From NCBI RefSeq assembly GCF_021184045.1, contig NZ_CP073710.1, positions 1,126,685 through 1,190,684 of the forward strand: a stretch of 64,000 nucleotides of DNA. The letters run 5' to 3'. The position numbers and the translations under genes are program-made. Shown in pieces: positions 40,020 to 49,389 of this stretch; within the stretch, counting starts at the first letter, position 1, and each line of letters begins with the position of its first letter. Under the pieces are notes generated by a model that saw only the letters and a program-made list of their open reading frames with translations, had not been told where the DNA came from and searched no databases. The stretch is from Methanococcoides orientis. GTDB lineage: Archaea > Halobacteriota > Methanosarcinia > Methanosarcinales > Methanosarcinaceae.

Positions 40020-41318
40020 ATGACGTTAATGGAAGATGCAAATAAGGGCCTTATCACTCCAGAGATAGAACGTGTGGCAGAGGTAGAAGGTATCGATGCA
40101 GATACAGTTAGATCCTGCGTTGCAAAAGGGCTTGTAACGATCCCAAATAACATCAAGGGAAAATCCCGGGCATTCGGTATCGGGAAATATATGAGCGTAA
40201 AGATCAACGCCAATATCGGTACCTCAAGAGACTTTGTAGACATTGAGGATGAAGTTGAGAAAGCTAAGGTCGCTGTTGCTTACGGTGCTGACACGATCAT
40301 GGACCTATCCACAGGCGGAGACCTTGACCTGATACGTGCAAGGATCATGGATGCGGTAGATGTGCCAATAGGTACCGTGCCAATATACCAGGCTGCAGCT
40401 TCCCACAAGACCGTAGTTGACATGACATCCGATGACATGTTCAATGCCGTGCGCAAGCATGCTGAGGACGGAGTGGACTTTGTCACCGTCCATGCAGGTG
40501 TCAACTACAATGCGATCGAGAGACTCAAGAACAGCGACAGGATCACAAATATGGTCAGTCGTGGCGGTTCATTTACCTTTGCATGGATGACACACAACGA
40601 ACAGGAAAATCCTTTCTATGCAGAGTATGACTATCTTGTTGAGATCGCAAAGGAGTATGACCTTACCTTAAGCCTTGGAGATGGAATGAGACCGGGGTGC
40701 ATACACGATGCATCTGACGGACCAAAGTTCATGGAATTTATCACACTCGGCGAGCTTGTGAGCAAAGCAAGGCAGTCTAACGTACAGACCTTTGTCGAAG
40801 GTCCGGGACATGTGCCATTGAACGAAGTTGAGCTCAGCGTAAAAGCAATGAAAGAATTATGCCACCAGGCACCACTTTACCTGCTTGGCCCACTTGTTAC
40901 TGACATTGCACCAGGTTTTGATCACATCACAGGTGCTATCGGAGGAACACTTGCCGGCATGTGTGGCGCAGATTTCCTCTGCATGACAACACCTGCAGAG
41001 CATCTCGCACTTCCAACTGTCGAGGACATCCGAGAGGGAGCAACTGTCACTAAAATAGCAGCCCATGCTGCAGACCTGACACGCGATGGTCAGAAAGAGC
41101 AGGCACGTGCACTGGATAACAAAATGGCAGTCGCTCGTGCAGAGCTTGACTGGGATACACAGTATGAGATCGCAATTGACAGCGAAAGGGCTCGCACCAT
41201 CAGGGAGAGCAGGTACAGCGGAAGCGATGCATGTTCCATGTGCGGCGAACTATGTGCAATGAAGATCGTAAAGAGCGCACTTGAAGAGAGCAGGCAGAAG
41301 AACAATTCTTCTTCCTGA
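40020..41318 (+). CDS. thiC: Phosphomethylpyrimidine synthase ThiC
   Basis: A 432-residue radical SAM enzyme converting aminoimidazole ribotide to the HMP phosphate moiety of thiamine. It has the ThiC barrel with GTVPIYQA near residue 119, DFVTVHAG near 158, SRGGSF near 180 and [13 protein letters not shown] near 259, and the C-terminal 4Fe-4S motif [12 protein letters not shown] near 408-419. An in-frame ATG three codons in (40029) is an alternative start. I see no TPP riboswitch upstream. Methanogens often carry more than one ThiC-like copy; this one has all active-site motifs. Confidence 0.95.
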   Translation: MTLMEDANKGLITPEIERVAEVEGIDADTVRSCVAKGLVTIPNNIKGKSRAFGIGKYMSVKINANIGTSRDFVDIEDEVEKAKVAVAYGADTIMDLSTGGDLDLIRARIMDAVDVPIGTVPIYQAAASHKTVVDMTSDDMFNAVRKHAEDGVDFVTVHAGVNYNAIERLKNSDRITNMVSRGGSFTFAWMTHNEQENPFYAEYDYLVEIAKEYDLTLSLGDGMRPGCIHDASDGPKFMEFITLGELVSKARQSNVQTFVEGPGHVPLNEVELSVKAMKELCHQAPLYLLGPLVTDIAPGFDHITGAIGGTLAGMCGADFLCMTTPAEHLALPTVEDIREGATVTKIAAHAADLTRDGQKEQARALDNKMAVARAELDWDTQYEIAIDSERARTIRESRYSGSDACSMCGELCAMKIVKSALEESRQKNNSSS

Positions 41319-41654
41319 TCATCTTTTTCTATTTACCATATTTTTCATTTCGATCATTTCTTTACTTCTATTATTTTTATTTCAGTTAGTCTCACTTCAG
41401 TTAATGTTTACTTTAATCATTAATTTAATACTTCATTTTCAATGCTCCTTCCACTGATATGTCCTTCTTTGTTTTTTTACTTCGATCTAGCTACATTTTT
41501 CGTATAACTCTAGCTTCCTCCTTGGACAAGCAGTTAATACATAATTGTTCTTGTAGTCAAACCTGACGAAATATCGAAACGTTTAAATTAGTTGAACTTC
41601 ATAAAGTGACTTGTCGATAAATCGACGGATTTGCAGATATTCGGAGATGATGCA
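41319..41654. other. Intergenic region upstream of the transporter cassette
   Basis: About 330 T-rich bases after thiC. The first 150 are pyrimidine-rich and could terminate thiC transcription in the archaeal way. The last 50 hold a perfect short palindrome (41613-41626) and the GGAG ribosome site of the ATPase gene. No gene seen. Confidence 0.5.
41613..41626. promoter_or_regulatory. Palindrome GTCGAT-AA-ATCGAC ahead of the transporter genes
   Basis: A perfect six-base inverted repeat with a two-base spacer, about 28 bases before ATG 41655. It could be an operator for the winged-helix regulator encoded at the end of the cassette, or lie in a short leader. Function is inferred only from position and symmetry. 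Confidence 0.4.
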
Positions 41655-42362
41655 ATGAGCATTACGGTTGATCAGGACATAAAAGAAAAAGAGACAGTTA
41701 TCGAAACCATTGGTCTGAAAAAGAGCTACTACCTGACGGATGTTGAAGTCCCCATACTTCACGGTATCAATATCAACGTGAAAAAGGGTGATTTCGTAGC
41801 AATAATGGGTCCATCAGGTTCCGGTAAAAGCACTCTTATGAACATGCTTGGATGTCTTGACAGGCCCACTGAAGGTCATGTGATGATCATGGGGATGGAC
41901 ATCAACATAATCTCCGATATGGAACTGGCAAAGCTCAGAGGAATGGAGATAGGGTTCGTGTTCCAGAACTTCAGCCTTGTCTCCAGGCTTTCAGCCCTTC
42001 AGAATGTCCTTTTGCCAACCTATGCAAACCGCAGACCGGACATCGATGTGAATGAACGTGCCAGGCAACTCCTCGATCTTGTGGGACTCTCAGACCGCAT
42101 GGACCACAAGCCAACTGAGCTATCCGGAGGGCAATCACAGAGGGTTGCCATTGCCAGGGCACTGATCAACGATCCTGCCATAATCCTTGCAGACGAGCCT
42201 ACGGGAAACCTTGACTCAAAGACAAGTATCGAGATCATGGAGCTTTTTTCAGAACTACACAAGAAAGGAAGTACAATAATCATGATCACACACGATCCTG
42301 AAACCTCAGCATATGCTGACAGGACGATCCATGTCAAGGACGGCTATATCGAAAATAACTAA
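41655..42362 (+). CDS. ABC transporter ATP-binding protein, MacB/LolD type
   Basis: A 235-residue ATPase. Walker A GPSGSGKSTLMNMLG is near residue 47, the Q-loop in FVFQNFSL near 97, signature LSGGQSQRVAIARAL near 152, Walker B AIILADEPTGNLDS near 173, and the switch His in MITHDPE near 210. It groups with ATPases that power MacB/LolCDE-type permeases, which do mechanical rather than transport-cycle work. GGAG eight bases upstream selects ATG 41655. First gene of a cassette with a secreted protein and an FtsX-like permease. Confidence 0.92.
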   Translation: MSITVDQDIKEKETVIETIGLKKSYYLTDVEVPILHGININVKKGDFVAIMGPSGSGKSTLMNMLGCLDRPTEGHVMIMGMDINIISDMELAKLRGMEIGFVFQNFSLVSRLSALQNVLLPTYANRRPDIDVNERARQLLDLVGLSDRMDHKPTELSGGQSQRVAIARALINDPAIILADEPTGNLDSKTSIEIMELFSELHKKGSTIIMITHDPETSAYADRTIHVKDGYIENN

Positions 42363-42372
42363 GGTGATGATA

Positions 42373-43608
42373 ATGCAAAGAAGAAACCTGAAGATAACAA
42401 AAGAATTACCCACACTTGCAATCCTCCTGGTGCTGTTGACAATTATGTTGACCCCGGTATCAGGACAGGAGAGCAGTGCAACAAGCCTTGACGTGGACGT
42501 CCAGAAATATGAACCATATCCAGCGGAGATAGGACAATATGTTGACGTCTGGATCAAAGTGGAGAACTTCCGTTCAGGACAATCCGATGATGTATCTATA
42601 AGACTTGTACCCGAATATCCACTCTCCCTCGATTCCGAGAACAATGCTATCAAAAATATCGGCATACTCTCCCCTGATACTGCATCCGTACAGGAATACC
42701 GCCTGTATGTGGATGAAAATGCAAAACCGGGAACAGCTTCTTTTGATGTATACTACAGAGGTGATAGCGATAGCCCCTGGGTAAAAGATACTTTTGAAAT
42801 GAAGGTTGGGTCTACTACTTTTGAAAGCAAGGGAACACTTGAACTGGAAGATATTACAGCTAATCCCGGAGTATTCAGCCCAGGAGATATCGGAACCGTC
42901 AGTTTCACGCTTACCAATACTGCCACAGAGAACACAATAACGTTCGAAGGCAAAGATTACGATACTAATGCACGTGTCCAATCCGCAACTCTTTCAGGCT
43001 CTGAGATCATCCGGACCACAAGCGTAGAACAGGATGCAGGAATAATCGGACCGGGAAATTCAGTAACACTGACATTTAATGTGGAAGTTCCTGAAGATAC
43101 ACCGGAAGGTACCTACTACCTTGACCTTTCAGTTATCGGAAATTCACACTCATACAATAATAACTGGAGAGTTCCACTTACAGTTGACAGCTCATCCCTC
43201 AAGATGATACCATCAAAACCAATGACACTTACTAACGGTGAAGGGAAGATCCAGTTCGATGTGGCAAACCTTCATCCAAATACACTTTCATCCGTAAGTA
43301 TCAGACCGGAAGCAGAAGGCATTAAATTCTCACCGGCAGAGTATTTTATCGGGACCATGAAGCCTGATGAACTTTTTACCATAGAGTTCACTGCAGTGGT
43401 GGAAGATGAAGAAGCATTAACCCCTCTTACACTGGATGCAGAATACAGGAATGGGTTCAACGACCACACAACCTCCGAAGAGGTCGGTAGTTTTGACCTT
43501 ACAGAAGAAGATAATGGGAATGGCGTCACAAGCGCTGCTGCAGCCCTTGGACTGGCGGTAGTCGCCGGATCGACACTCTTTGTCTACAGAAAGAAGAAAA
43601 AGGATTAA
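42373..43608 (+). CDS. Secreted S-layer-like (COG1361-type) protein of an ABC cassette
   Basis: A 411-residue exported protein: N-terminal hydrophobic signal (LPTLAILLVLLTIMLTPVSG near residues 11-30), then repeated beta-sandwich modules of the CARDB/COG1361 kind (e.g. NPGVFSPGDIGTVSFTLTNT near 175), and a C-terminal membrane span with lysine tail (AAALGLAVVAGSTLFVYRKKKK). It sits between the ATPase and permease genes, where bacterial systems have a MacA-type adaptor, so it may be an extracytoplasmic partner. GGTGA before ATG 42373 fixes the start. Confidence 0.85.
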   Translation: MQRRNLKITKELPTLAILLVLLTIMLTPVSGQESSATSLDVDVQKYEPYPAEIGQYVDVWIKVENFRSGQSDDVSIRLVPEYPLSLDSENNAIKNIGILSPDTASVQEYRLYVDENAKPGTASFDVYYRGDSDSPWVKDTFEMKVGSTTFESKGTLELEDITANPGVFSPGDIGTVSFTLTNTATENTITFEGKDYDTNARVQSATLSGSEIIRTTSVEQDAGIIGPGNSVTLTFNVEVPEDTPEGTYYLDLSVIGNSHSYNNNWRVPLTVDSSSLKMIPSKPMTLTNGEGKIQFDVANLHPNTLSSVSIRPEAEGIKFSPAEYFIGTMKPDELFTIEFTAVVEDEEALTPLTLDAEYRNGFNDHTTSEEVGSFDLTEEDNGNGVTSAAAALGLAVVAGSTLFVYRKKKKD

Positions 43609-43625
43609 TTCCAGGAGTGATGGAC

Positions 43626-44846
43626 ATGGTCAACCTCAGGCAGTCACTTGAGATCGCAACAGGAAGCATCTTCAACTCAAAGCTTCGTTCCACCCTTACA
43701 ACCCTTGGCATAGTTATCGGTGTAGCTGCCGTTATAGCAAATGTTGCTATTGGTGCGAGCTTTAACCAGTACTTTGACGAGGAGATAGGGACCATTGGAT
43801 CCAATTTCATATATGTAGGAGCGGGAGCAAACGAGGCGAACGTCCTGTTCGATAATGAACTGGAGGTAGTCAGGAACACACCCGGTGTTGTCAGGGCATC
43901 CCCACTCAATGAGCAGGTCGCTGAGGTGACATACATGTCGGACTCGAGAAGGGTGACGGTCATTGGAGTGACAGGCGACTATGATGAGGTCGCCAACATC
44001 CAGCTCAGTGAAGGAAGCTTCATCAAGGACAATGACCAGTACGTTGCTGTTATTGGAAATGAGGTCTCAGAGGATACTTTTGAGCGCAGGCTTGCAAACA
44101 AGAATTCCATAGATATAACTTTCCGAACCCGTGATGGCGAGGAGATCACGCAGACCTTCCAGGTAAAAGGAATTGTCGAAAAATCCGAAGCAAGTTTCAT
44201 TTCAACAGGACTGGACTCTGATACAAGTATATTCGTTCCAATTTCCACAATGAACGAGATCCTGTCAGTAAACGATTATTCCGGAATATTTGCAGAAGGC
44301 GAATCCATAGATACGGTCACCGAGACCTCTGATGAGATCGATAAGAGACTAGGACGCTATATGGGGATCTCTTCGAGGGATATGGAAAAGGATGATATCA
44401 AACCCTACTTTATCGTGGACCAGCAGGAGTTGCTCGAAGAGGCCGGAAGTCTCTCAGATGCCCTTACTGCACTTCTTACAGCGGTTGCATTGATCTCACT
44501 TGTTGTGGGATCCATTGGTATCATGAACATCATGTTAGTAACGGTGACAGAACGCACATCCGAGATAGGTTTGATGAAAGCTATCGGATACTCCAATTAT
44601 GATGTCCTGACAATGTTCATCGTGGAATCCGCTGTTGTGGGAACCATCGGGGGAGTAATTGGCGTGGTCCTCGGTTGCGTTGGAGCATATGGTGCTGCAA
44701 CCTTCATGGGCCTGCCTGTTGTTCTACCTGCAACAAAGATATTCGCAGGGTTTGTGATCTCAATACTTGTAGGGTTGATCGCAGGCGCTTATCCCGCTAA
44801 CAAAGCTGCAAAGATGAAGCCGGTAGATGCATTGAGACATGACTGA
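43626..44846 (+). CDS. ABC transporter permease, MacB/FtsX type
   Basis: About 406 residues with one N-terminal membrane span (about residues 20-42), a large extracytoplasmic MacB-PCD domain (about 45-270), and three C-terminal spans in an FtsX domain (about 280-395, with GSIGIMNIMLVTVTERTSEIGLMKA near 295). AGGAG eight bases before ATG 43626 decides the start over GTG and ATG a few bases upstream. It pairs with the ATPase two genes earlier to form an efflux or envelope-stress machine. Confidence 0.92.
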   Translation: MVNLRQSLEIATGSIFNSKLRSTLTTLGIVIGVAAVIANVAIGASFNQYFDEEIGTIGSNFIYVGAGANEANVLFDNELEVVRNTPGVVRASPLNEQVAEVTYMSDSRRVTVIGVTGDYDEVANIQLSEGSFIKDNDQYVAVIGNEVSEDTFERRLANKNSIDITFRTRDGEEITQTFQVKGIVEKSEASFISTGLDSDTSIFVPISTMNEILSVNDYSGIFAEGESIDTVTETSDEIDKRLGRYMGISSRDMEKDDIKPYFIVDQQELLEEAGSLSDALTALLTAVALISLVVGSIGIMNIMLVTVTERTSEIGLMKAIGYSNYDVLTMFIVESAVVGTIGGVIGVVLGCVGAYGAATFMGLPVVLPATKIFAGFVISILVGLIAGAYPANKAAKMKPVDALRHD

Positions 44847-44944
44847 AAAATTATCAGAATAAAAGATGAGATCAAAAATGCTGACAATGATAGAGATAAA
44901 AATAGAAGCAAACTCGAAATTGAAAGAGAACAAGGTGAACAAAA

Positions 44945-45199
44945 ATGCTTGATAGCTGGATATTTTTCCCGATAAACGCAATAATGTTCCTGATGTTTGC
45001 AGGACTTGCAATAGCAAGTACATTATTCTGGCTCTGGATGCTTATCGATTGTGTAATGAACGAACCATCACAGGGAAATGATAAGCTTATATGGGTAATT
45101 ATAATAGTCTTTACTCAGTTATTGGGAGCAGTGATCTATTTCTTCTTCAGAAGACCAAAACGGATCGCACAGGAAATTTCAATGAGTTCAGAAAATTAA
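44945..45199 (+). CDS. Small membrane protein with PLDc_N domain
   Basis: An 84-residue protein with two membrane spans (about 7-33 and 47-67) and the phospholipase-D-nuclease N-terminal pattern LFWLWMLIDCVMNEP and FFFRRPKR. Despite the domain name it has no catalytic part; such proteins are small envelope components. AAGGTGA precedes ATG 44945. It lies between the permease and sensor-domain genes and probably shares their transcript. Confidence 0.85.
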   Translation: MLDSWIFFPINAIMFLMFAGLAIASTLFWLWMLIDCVMNEPSQGNDKLIWVIIIVFTQLLGAVIYFFFRRPKRIAQEISMSSEN

Positions 45200-45222
45200 T
45201 AAGTATATAGGAGGGGGAACGT

Positions 45223-46053
45223 ATGGTGGAAAGAAGCATGAAAAGTATGATACGGGATTTTTTTGGAGTGGTCACACGTAAACAGACCTATCTGAACCTC
45301 ACATACCTGTTGTTCTCTTTTCCGCTTGGAACAGCATATTTCATTTTCCTTGTGACAGGACTTTCAATGGGTTTGAGCCTGTCTATAACCCTTATCGGCA
45401 TTCCAATACTCCTATTGATGCTTGTGGCATGGTGGGAACTGGCATCATTTGAGAGGCAGCTTGCCATCTGGCTTCTGGGAATTGATATCCCGCCAATGGA
45501 ATCACGGAAGTTCACAAACCAGAAGATGACAGAGAAGCTCAAAGGGTATATCATGAACCCGGTTACATGGAAAGGACTGGTTTTCCTGTTCATCAAGTTC
45601 CCACTGGGAATATTCACGCTAATAGTTTCATTCACGCTAATAACACTCACAATAACCCTGTTAGCAGTACCATTTATCTATAAGACCGCCTACATGGACC
45701 TGGGAGAATACCAGTTCGATTCTCCCGAGATCGCCATTGCGATAATGTTTGGTGGCCTGCTTCTAGGGATCATTTCACTGCACATCATGAACGGGCTTGC
45801 AAAGCTTTCCGGAGTTCTGGCCTATCACCTGCTTGGAAGCACCGGGTCTGCAGGTATCGATGAGAATGATTATACATACATCGATGATGTCGAGATCGAA
45901 GATGATGTAGATTATGTAGAAAATGATAAAGAAGAGAATACAGAAAACGAAACAGAAGAAGACACTCCAGATACGATACCCAAAACAGTGGTAAAAGCAC
46001 CAGCAGAAATAGAAGATGCTGTGGATAGAACTGAAGAAGATCCACAGAATTGA
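45223..46053 (+). CDS. Sensor-domain (PF13796-like) membrane protein with acidic tail
   Basis: A 276-residue protein with four membrane spans in two hairpins (about residues 24-70 and 110-200), each starting with a KQTYLNLTYLLFSFPLG or NPVTWKGLVFLFIKFPLG motif, an internal duplication typical of the Sensor family. The last 65 residues are strongly acidic. No kinase domain follows. A GGAGGGGG site precedes the ATG. Neighbouring transporter genes suggest envelope-stress sensing, by context only. Confidence 0.82.
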   Translation: MVERSMKSMIRDFFGVVTRKQTYLNLTYLLFSFPLGTAYFIFLVTGLSMGLSLSITLIGIPILLLMLVAWWELASFERQLAIWLLGIDIPPMESRKFTNQKMTEKLKGYIMNPVTWKGLVFLFIKFPLGIFTLIVSFTLITLTITLLAVPFIYKTAYMDLGEYQFDSPEIAIAIMFGGLLLGIISLHIMNGLAKLSGVLAYHLLGSTGSAGIDENDYTYIDDVEIEDDVDYVENDKEENTENETEEDTPDTIPKTVVKAPAEIEDAVDRTEEDPQN

Positions 46054-46161
46054 GATGGTTTTAGAGATGGTGTTTGAAATCGTATTTGAAACGTTTTTAG
46101 AGAATAATTTGTGTTTTCGTATAATGAAGATAATATCAGGTCAATATCGATCGACCTAAGA

Positions 46162-46455
46162 TCAAACTTTCATTTTGGCCAGATCACCGTAGAAGTCAAG
46201 TACCAATAATGTTAGCTTATTGTCAAGGTTCAGGCTAAAGGTGCGTATCTGTTTACCAAGGCGTTTCTCGGTCACGATGTTCGCTTCAAGCAAAGGTTCG
46301 ATGACCCTTGCGACACTTGAATGGGAAAGGCCGGTCTCTTCCGCAATACCTGATAAGTAGGTGGACTCACCTTTGTGGTGGATAAGGTTCTTCAGAACAG
46401 TTATCTGTGCAGTCTTTCCGAATATTTTTTCAAGAGCATCCATTAATATCATCAT
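46162..46455 (-). CDS. Small winged-helix transcriptional regulator
   Basis: A 97-residue protein with an ArsR/MarR-like winged helix: helix-turn-helix STYLSGIAEETGLSHSSVARVI near residues 32-53, then a wing (KRLGKQIRTFSLN). The real start may be ATG 46443, MDALEKIFGK. It faces the transporter cassette and lies divergent to the two-component genes, so it could control either; no ligand domain is present. Confidence 0.82.
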   Translation of the reverse strand: MMILMDALEKIFGKTAQITVLKNLIHHKGESTYLSGIAEETGLSHSSVARVIEPLLEANIVTEKRLGKQIRTFSLNLDNKLTLLVLDFYGDLAKMKV

Positions 46456-46594
46456 TAAATATACAATTATAACTTATAAGACTTTCTAATAATTGGCTGG
46501 TAGATTCAAAATATGAATAGACCTTATCATATTTAGAAAGGCTTTAATAATATCATTCGTTTATATTTAGATATATTTCAAAGTTGTGGTATAT

Positions 46595-47107
46595 ATGGAA
46601 AAGGAAACGCTTGACAAAGACATCATGAGACTTCTCGAGGAACAGCCGGATATCAGCACCAAGGAAATTGCAGAAAAACTATCTGTTTCTGAAGACGTGG
46701 TGGCAAAAAGAGTAGAGACCCTTTCAGATACCCGAGAGAAGATCCTTATCGTGGATGATGAACCTGATGCTGTCATGGCTACCAAAAGAGCACTTGAGGC
46801 AGATGGATACAATGTCATCGATGCAGGAAATGGTGCCATGGCATTCGATCTCCTGAGGTCCGATATCCCGGACGTTATACTTCTCGATGTAATGATGCCG
46901 GATATGGATGGCTTCGAGGTATGTAAGAGGTTAAAAGAAGATCCTGCATACAGGAACATACCTGTCATAATGCTTACTGCAAAGGGAGAGATCGATGACA
47001 AGGTCGGCGGTCTTGATATCGGGGCAGATGACTACGTAACAAAACCTTTCAACCTGAAGGAACTCAAAGCAAGGATCAAAACGGTGCTAAGAAGAGCACA
47101 GGACTGA
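46595..47107 (+). CDS. Response regulator with N-terminal helix-turn-helix
   Basis: A 170-residue protein. Residues 1-45 form a small helix-turn-helix (DISTKEIAEKLSVSEDVVAKRV), and a REC domain follows (KILIVDDEPDAV, phospho-acceptor Asp near residue 98 in ILLDVMMPDMDGF, and Lys in DDYVTKPFN). The HTH-REC order is the reverse of most bacterial regulators. ATG 46595 lacks a ribosome site but lies about 30 bases after a TATATTTA stretch, so the transcript may be leaderless. It precedes its probable partner kinase. Confidence 0.87.
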   Translation: MEKETLDKDIMRLLEEQPDISTKEIAEKLSVSEDVVAKRVETLSDTREKILIVDDEPDAVMATKRALEADGYNVIDAGNGAMAFDLLRSDIPDVILLDVMMPDMDGFEVCKRLKEDPAYRNIPVIMLTAKGEIDDKVGGLDIGADDYVTKPFNLKELKARIKTVLRRAQD

Positions 47108-47139
47108 TAATTATAACGCACTTTTTGTGCTGACCCCTT

Positions 47140-48918
47140 ATGTTTGCCAGAAAAAGCAGATGGAACGCGATCATCGTTCTTTTCATAACGATGCTCTTTA
47201 TCAGCTCGATCCTATTTTTAGGGATCAGGGCAAACACCGAGGTCGAAGAGCAGTTCATCGAGCAATATACCCAGGGACAAACATCACAGGCACAGCAGAT
47301 CTCTACCGGCATAACCACCTTCCTCAATGAGAAGGTTACCATGCTGGAGGTCCTTTCCATACAACCCCACCAGATACCGGACGATAATTTTGAAAGCACC
47401 TTTGCCAACATATACGAAAAATCAAAGGGCTTTTACGTTATTGAATATGTGGACAAGAATGGAACTATAGTATCAGGGTATCCCGAAGAGAACACACCGC
47501 TAAGATACAACTTGTACGAGAATGAAAACAATATCCCTTTTGATATAATACAGCAGACCGGTGAAACTTATATTACCGATCCACTCACCACATTTGAGGA
47601 CGAGCTGGCAATATATGTTTGGGTGCCTGTATACGTTGGTGAAAATGACTTTGAAGGCGCCTTTATTGCAGTTATCGAGATCGATGAGATCGCTGAAGAG
47701 ACGATAAAAACGGAAAATCCTGCAGGATATATCTACCTGATCAACGACCATGCAAGACTTCTCTACGATAGTGCTGAAACAGAACTTATTGGAAAGAACT
47801 ACTTTGACATTGTGAACGAGCCTGATGTAAGCCGCCTTGAAATAATCGGAATGCAGACAGAGGGGCTTTCCGGCAGTGGCAGTTTTTCGGAAAGGAACGA
47901 GAATGGTTTCCTGGAGCAGAAGATCATATCCTACGAACCTGTGATATGGAAGAACCAGCAGTGGTCCGTGGGTGTTGTTACACCACTTTGGTATGTGGAA
48001 TCACTGGTCCAGTCAATATACATTAAGCAGGGACTCTTTGCAATGATCTCTGTTGCATTCATCCTCTTCATAGGCTCATTTATAGCACTGATCCTGTTCT
48101 CCTGGAACAAGACCCTTGAGGGTGAAGTAAAGAACAAGACATCAGAGCTGGAAAGATCCAACGAATACCTGCAAAATGCTAACCGGAAGCTTAAGGAGCT
48201 TGACAGGCTCAAGAACGATTTCGTGTCAATGGTATCACATGAGCTGAAAACACCATTGACCGCCATGAAGACCTCCAGTGAGTTCATGAAGGAAACTGAA
48301 TGCAACCCCGAGGTCAAGGAAGAGATGCTTGACCTTATAATAAGAAACATCGATCGACAGGCAAGAATGGTGGATGACCTACTGGACATCTCACGCATTG
48401 AGTCAGGCAAGATGAAGTTCAATCCGGAAGACGTGAACATAAGGGAGATCGTCGAGACATCCCTGCAGACAGTTGAAAAGCAGGCAAAGGACAAAGGAAT
48501 TAATATCAAGGTAGGATATCCTGAAGAGAGCCTTACCATCAAAACGGATAAAGACAAGCTTATCAGGGTCTTTGTGAACCTCCTGACGAATGCCATCAAG
48601 TTCACACCACATGATGGAGAGGTGGAGATCAGCGTAACGGATGCTGGAAACCACATCCAGGCAAGTATCAAGGACAATGGTATCGGCATACCCCCTGAGA
48701 AACGGGAGAAGATATTCGATAAGTTCTACCAGGTGGACAGTACCGCTACAAGAAAAGCAGGCGGAACAGGACTTGGACTTGCGATCATCAAAGGAATTAT
48801 AGATGGACAAGGCGGCAGCATATTCGTGGAAAGCGAGGCCAACAAGGGCAGTACTTTCACATTCAGATTACCAAAAGAGCTAAAGGAAGAAGACTTTACA
48901 GAGATAGAGCAGTATTAA
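47140..48918 (+). CDS. Membrane sensor histidine kinase with Cache-like sensor
   Basis: A 592-residue kinase. One membrane span near 12-29, an extracytoplasmic Cache-like double-PAS sensor to about residue 295 (FYVIEYVDKNGTIVSGYP near 98), a second span near 300-325, a coiled linker, HisKA with the phospho-His at 367 in MVSHELKTPL, and a HATPase with NLLTNAIKFT, DNGIGIPPE and GGTGLGLAI. It should phosphorylate the response regulator 32 bases upstream. The signal is unknown. Confidence 0.93.
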   Translation: MFARKSRWNAIIVLFITMLFISSILFLGIRANTEVEEQFIEQYTQGQTSQAQQISTGITTFLNEKVTMLEVLSIQPHQIPDDNFESTFANIYEKSKGFYVIEYVDKNGTIVSGYPEENTPLRYNLYENENNIPFDIIQQTGETYITDPLTTFEDELAIYVWVPVYVGENDFEGAFIAVIEIDEIAEETIKTENPAGYIYLINDHARLLYDSAETELIGKNYFDIVNEPDVSRLEIIGMQTEGLSGSGSFSERNENGFLEQKIISYEPVIWKNQQWSVGVVTPLWYVESLVQSIYIKQGLFAMISVAFILFIGSFIALILFSWNKTLEGEVKNKTSELERSNEYLQNANRKLKELDRLKNDFVSMVSHELKTPLTAMKTSSEFMKETECNPEVKEEMLDLIIRNIDRQARMVDDLLDISRIESGKMKFNPEDVNIREIVETSLQTVEKQAKDKGINIKVGYPEESLTIKTDKDKLIRVFVNLLTNAIKFTPHDGEVEISVTDAGNHIQASIKDNGIGIPPEKREKIFDKFYQVDSTATRKAGGTGLGLAIIKGIIDGQGGSIFVESEANKGSTFTFRLPKELKEEDFTEIEQY

Positions 48919-48927
48919 GGGTGAAAC

Positions 48928-49389
48928 ATGAAATTAAAGATAAAAGCATTATTGGTTCTCATCATCGCAGTAGCGATATTCCAGAGTGGATGTACATCCA
49001 TAGATGAAGAAAGCTTCAATGCCGATATTGAGGGATACGCAGACCCTATTGCAGAAAATGCACTCCAAGCCATCAATGAGAAGAACTACACCAAATTCTC
49101 CGCCGACCTGGACCCTACGATGAAAAAGGCATTCACGGAAGAGATCTTTCTGAAGTCAGCAAACATAGTTCAGGATGAGCTTGGCAACTATACTTCAAAG
49201 GAACTGCTGGACATCAATGCTGCCGAAAGGCATACTGTTGTGATATACCAGGCAAACTTCGAGAAACAGACCGATGATGTGATCTTACGCTTGATATTCG
49301 TAAATTCAGACGGTCAGGTGGAACTCAGGGGAATCTGGCTTGAATCCTCACAATTAAAGAAACGTATGGCTCTGGAAGAGAGAATATAA
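48928..49389 (+). CDS. DUF3887-type secreted lipoprotein-like protein
   Basis: A 153-residue protein with a signal peptide ending in a lipobox-like FQSGCTS (Cys 22), then a DUF3887-like alpha/beta domain (NEKNYTKFSADLDPTMKKAF near residue 50). It likely sits on the outer face of the membrane. GGGTGA precedes ATG 48928, ten bases after the kinase stop, so it may be an accessory sensor for that kinase; this is inferred from context. Confidence 0.8.
   Translation: MKLKIKALLVLIIAVAIFQSGCTSIDEESFNADIEGYADPIAENALQAINEKNYTKFSADLDPTMKKAFTEEIFLKSANIVQDELGNYTSKELLDINAAERHTVVIYQANFEKQTDDVILRLIFVNSDGQVELRGIWLESSQLKKRMALEERI

Noticed and set aside
40020-41318. TPP riboswitch upstream of thiC
   Set aside because: The 150 bases before the start show no recognisable TPP-aptamer core sequences.
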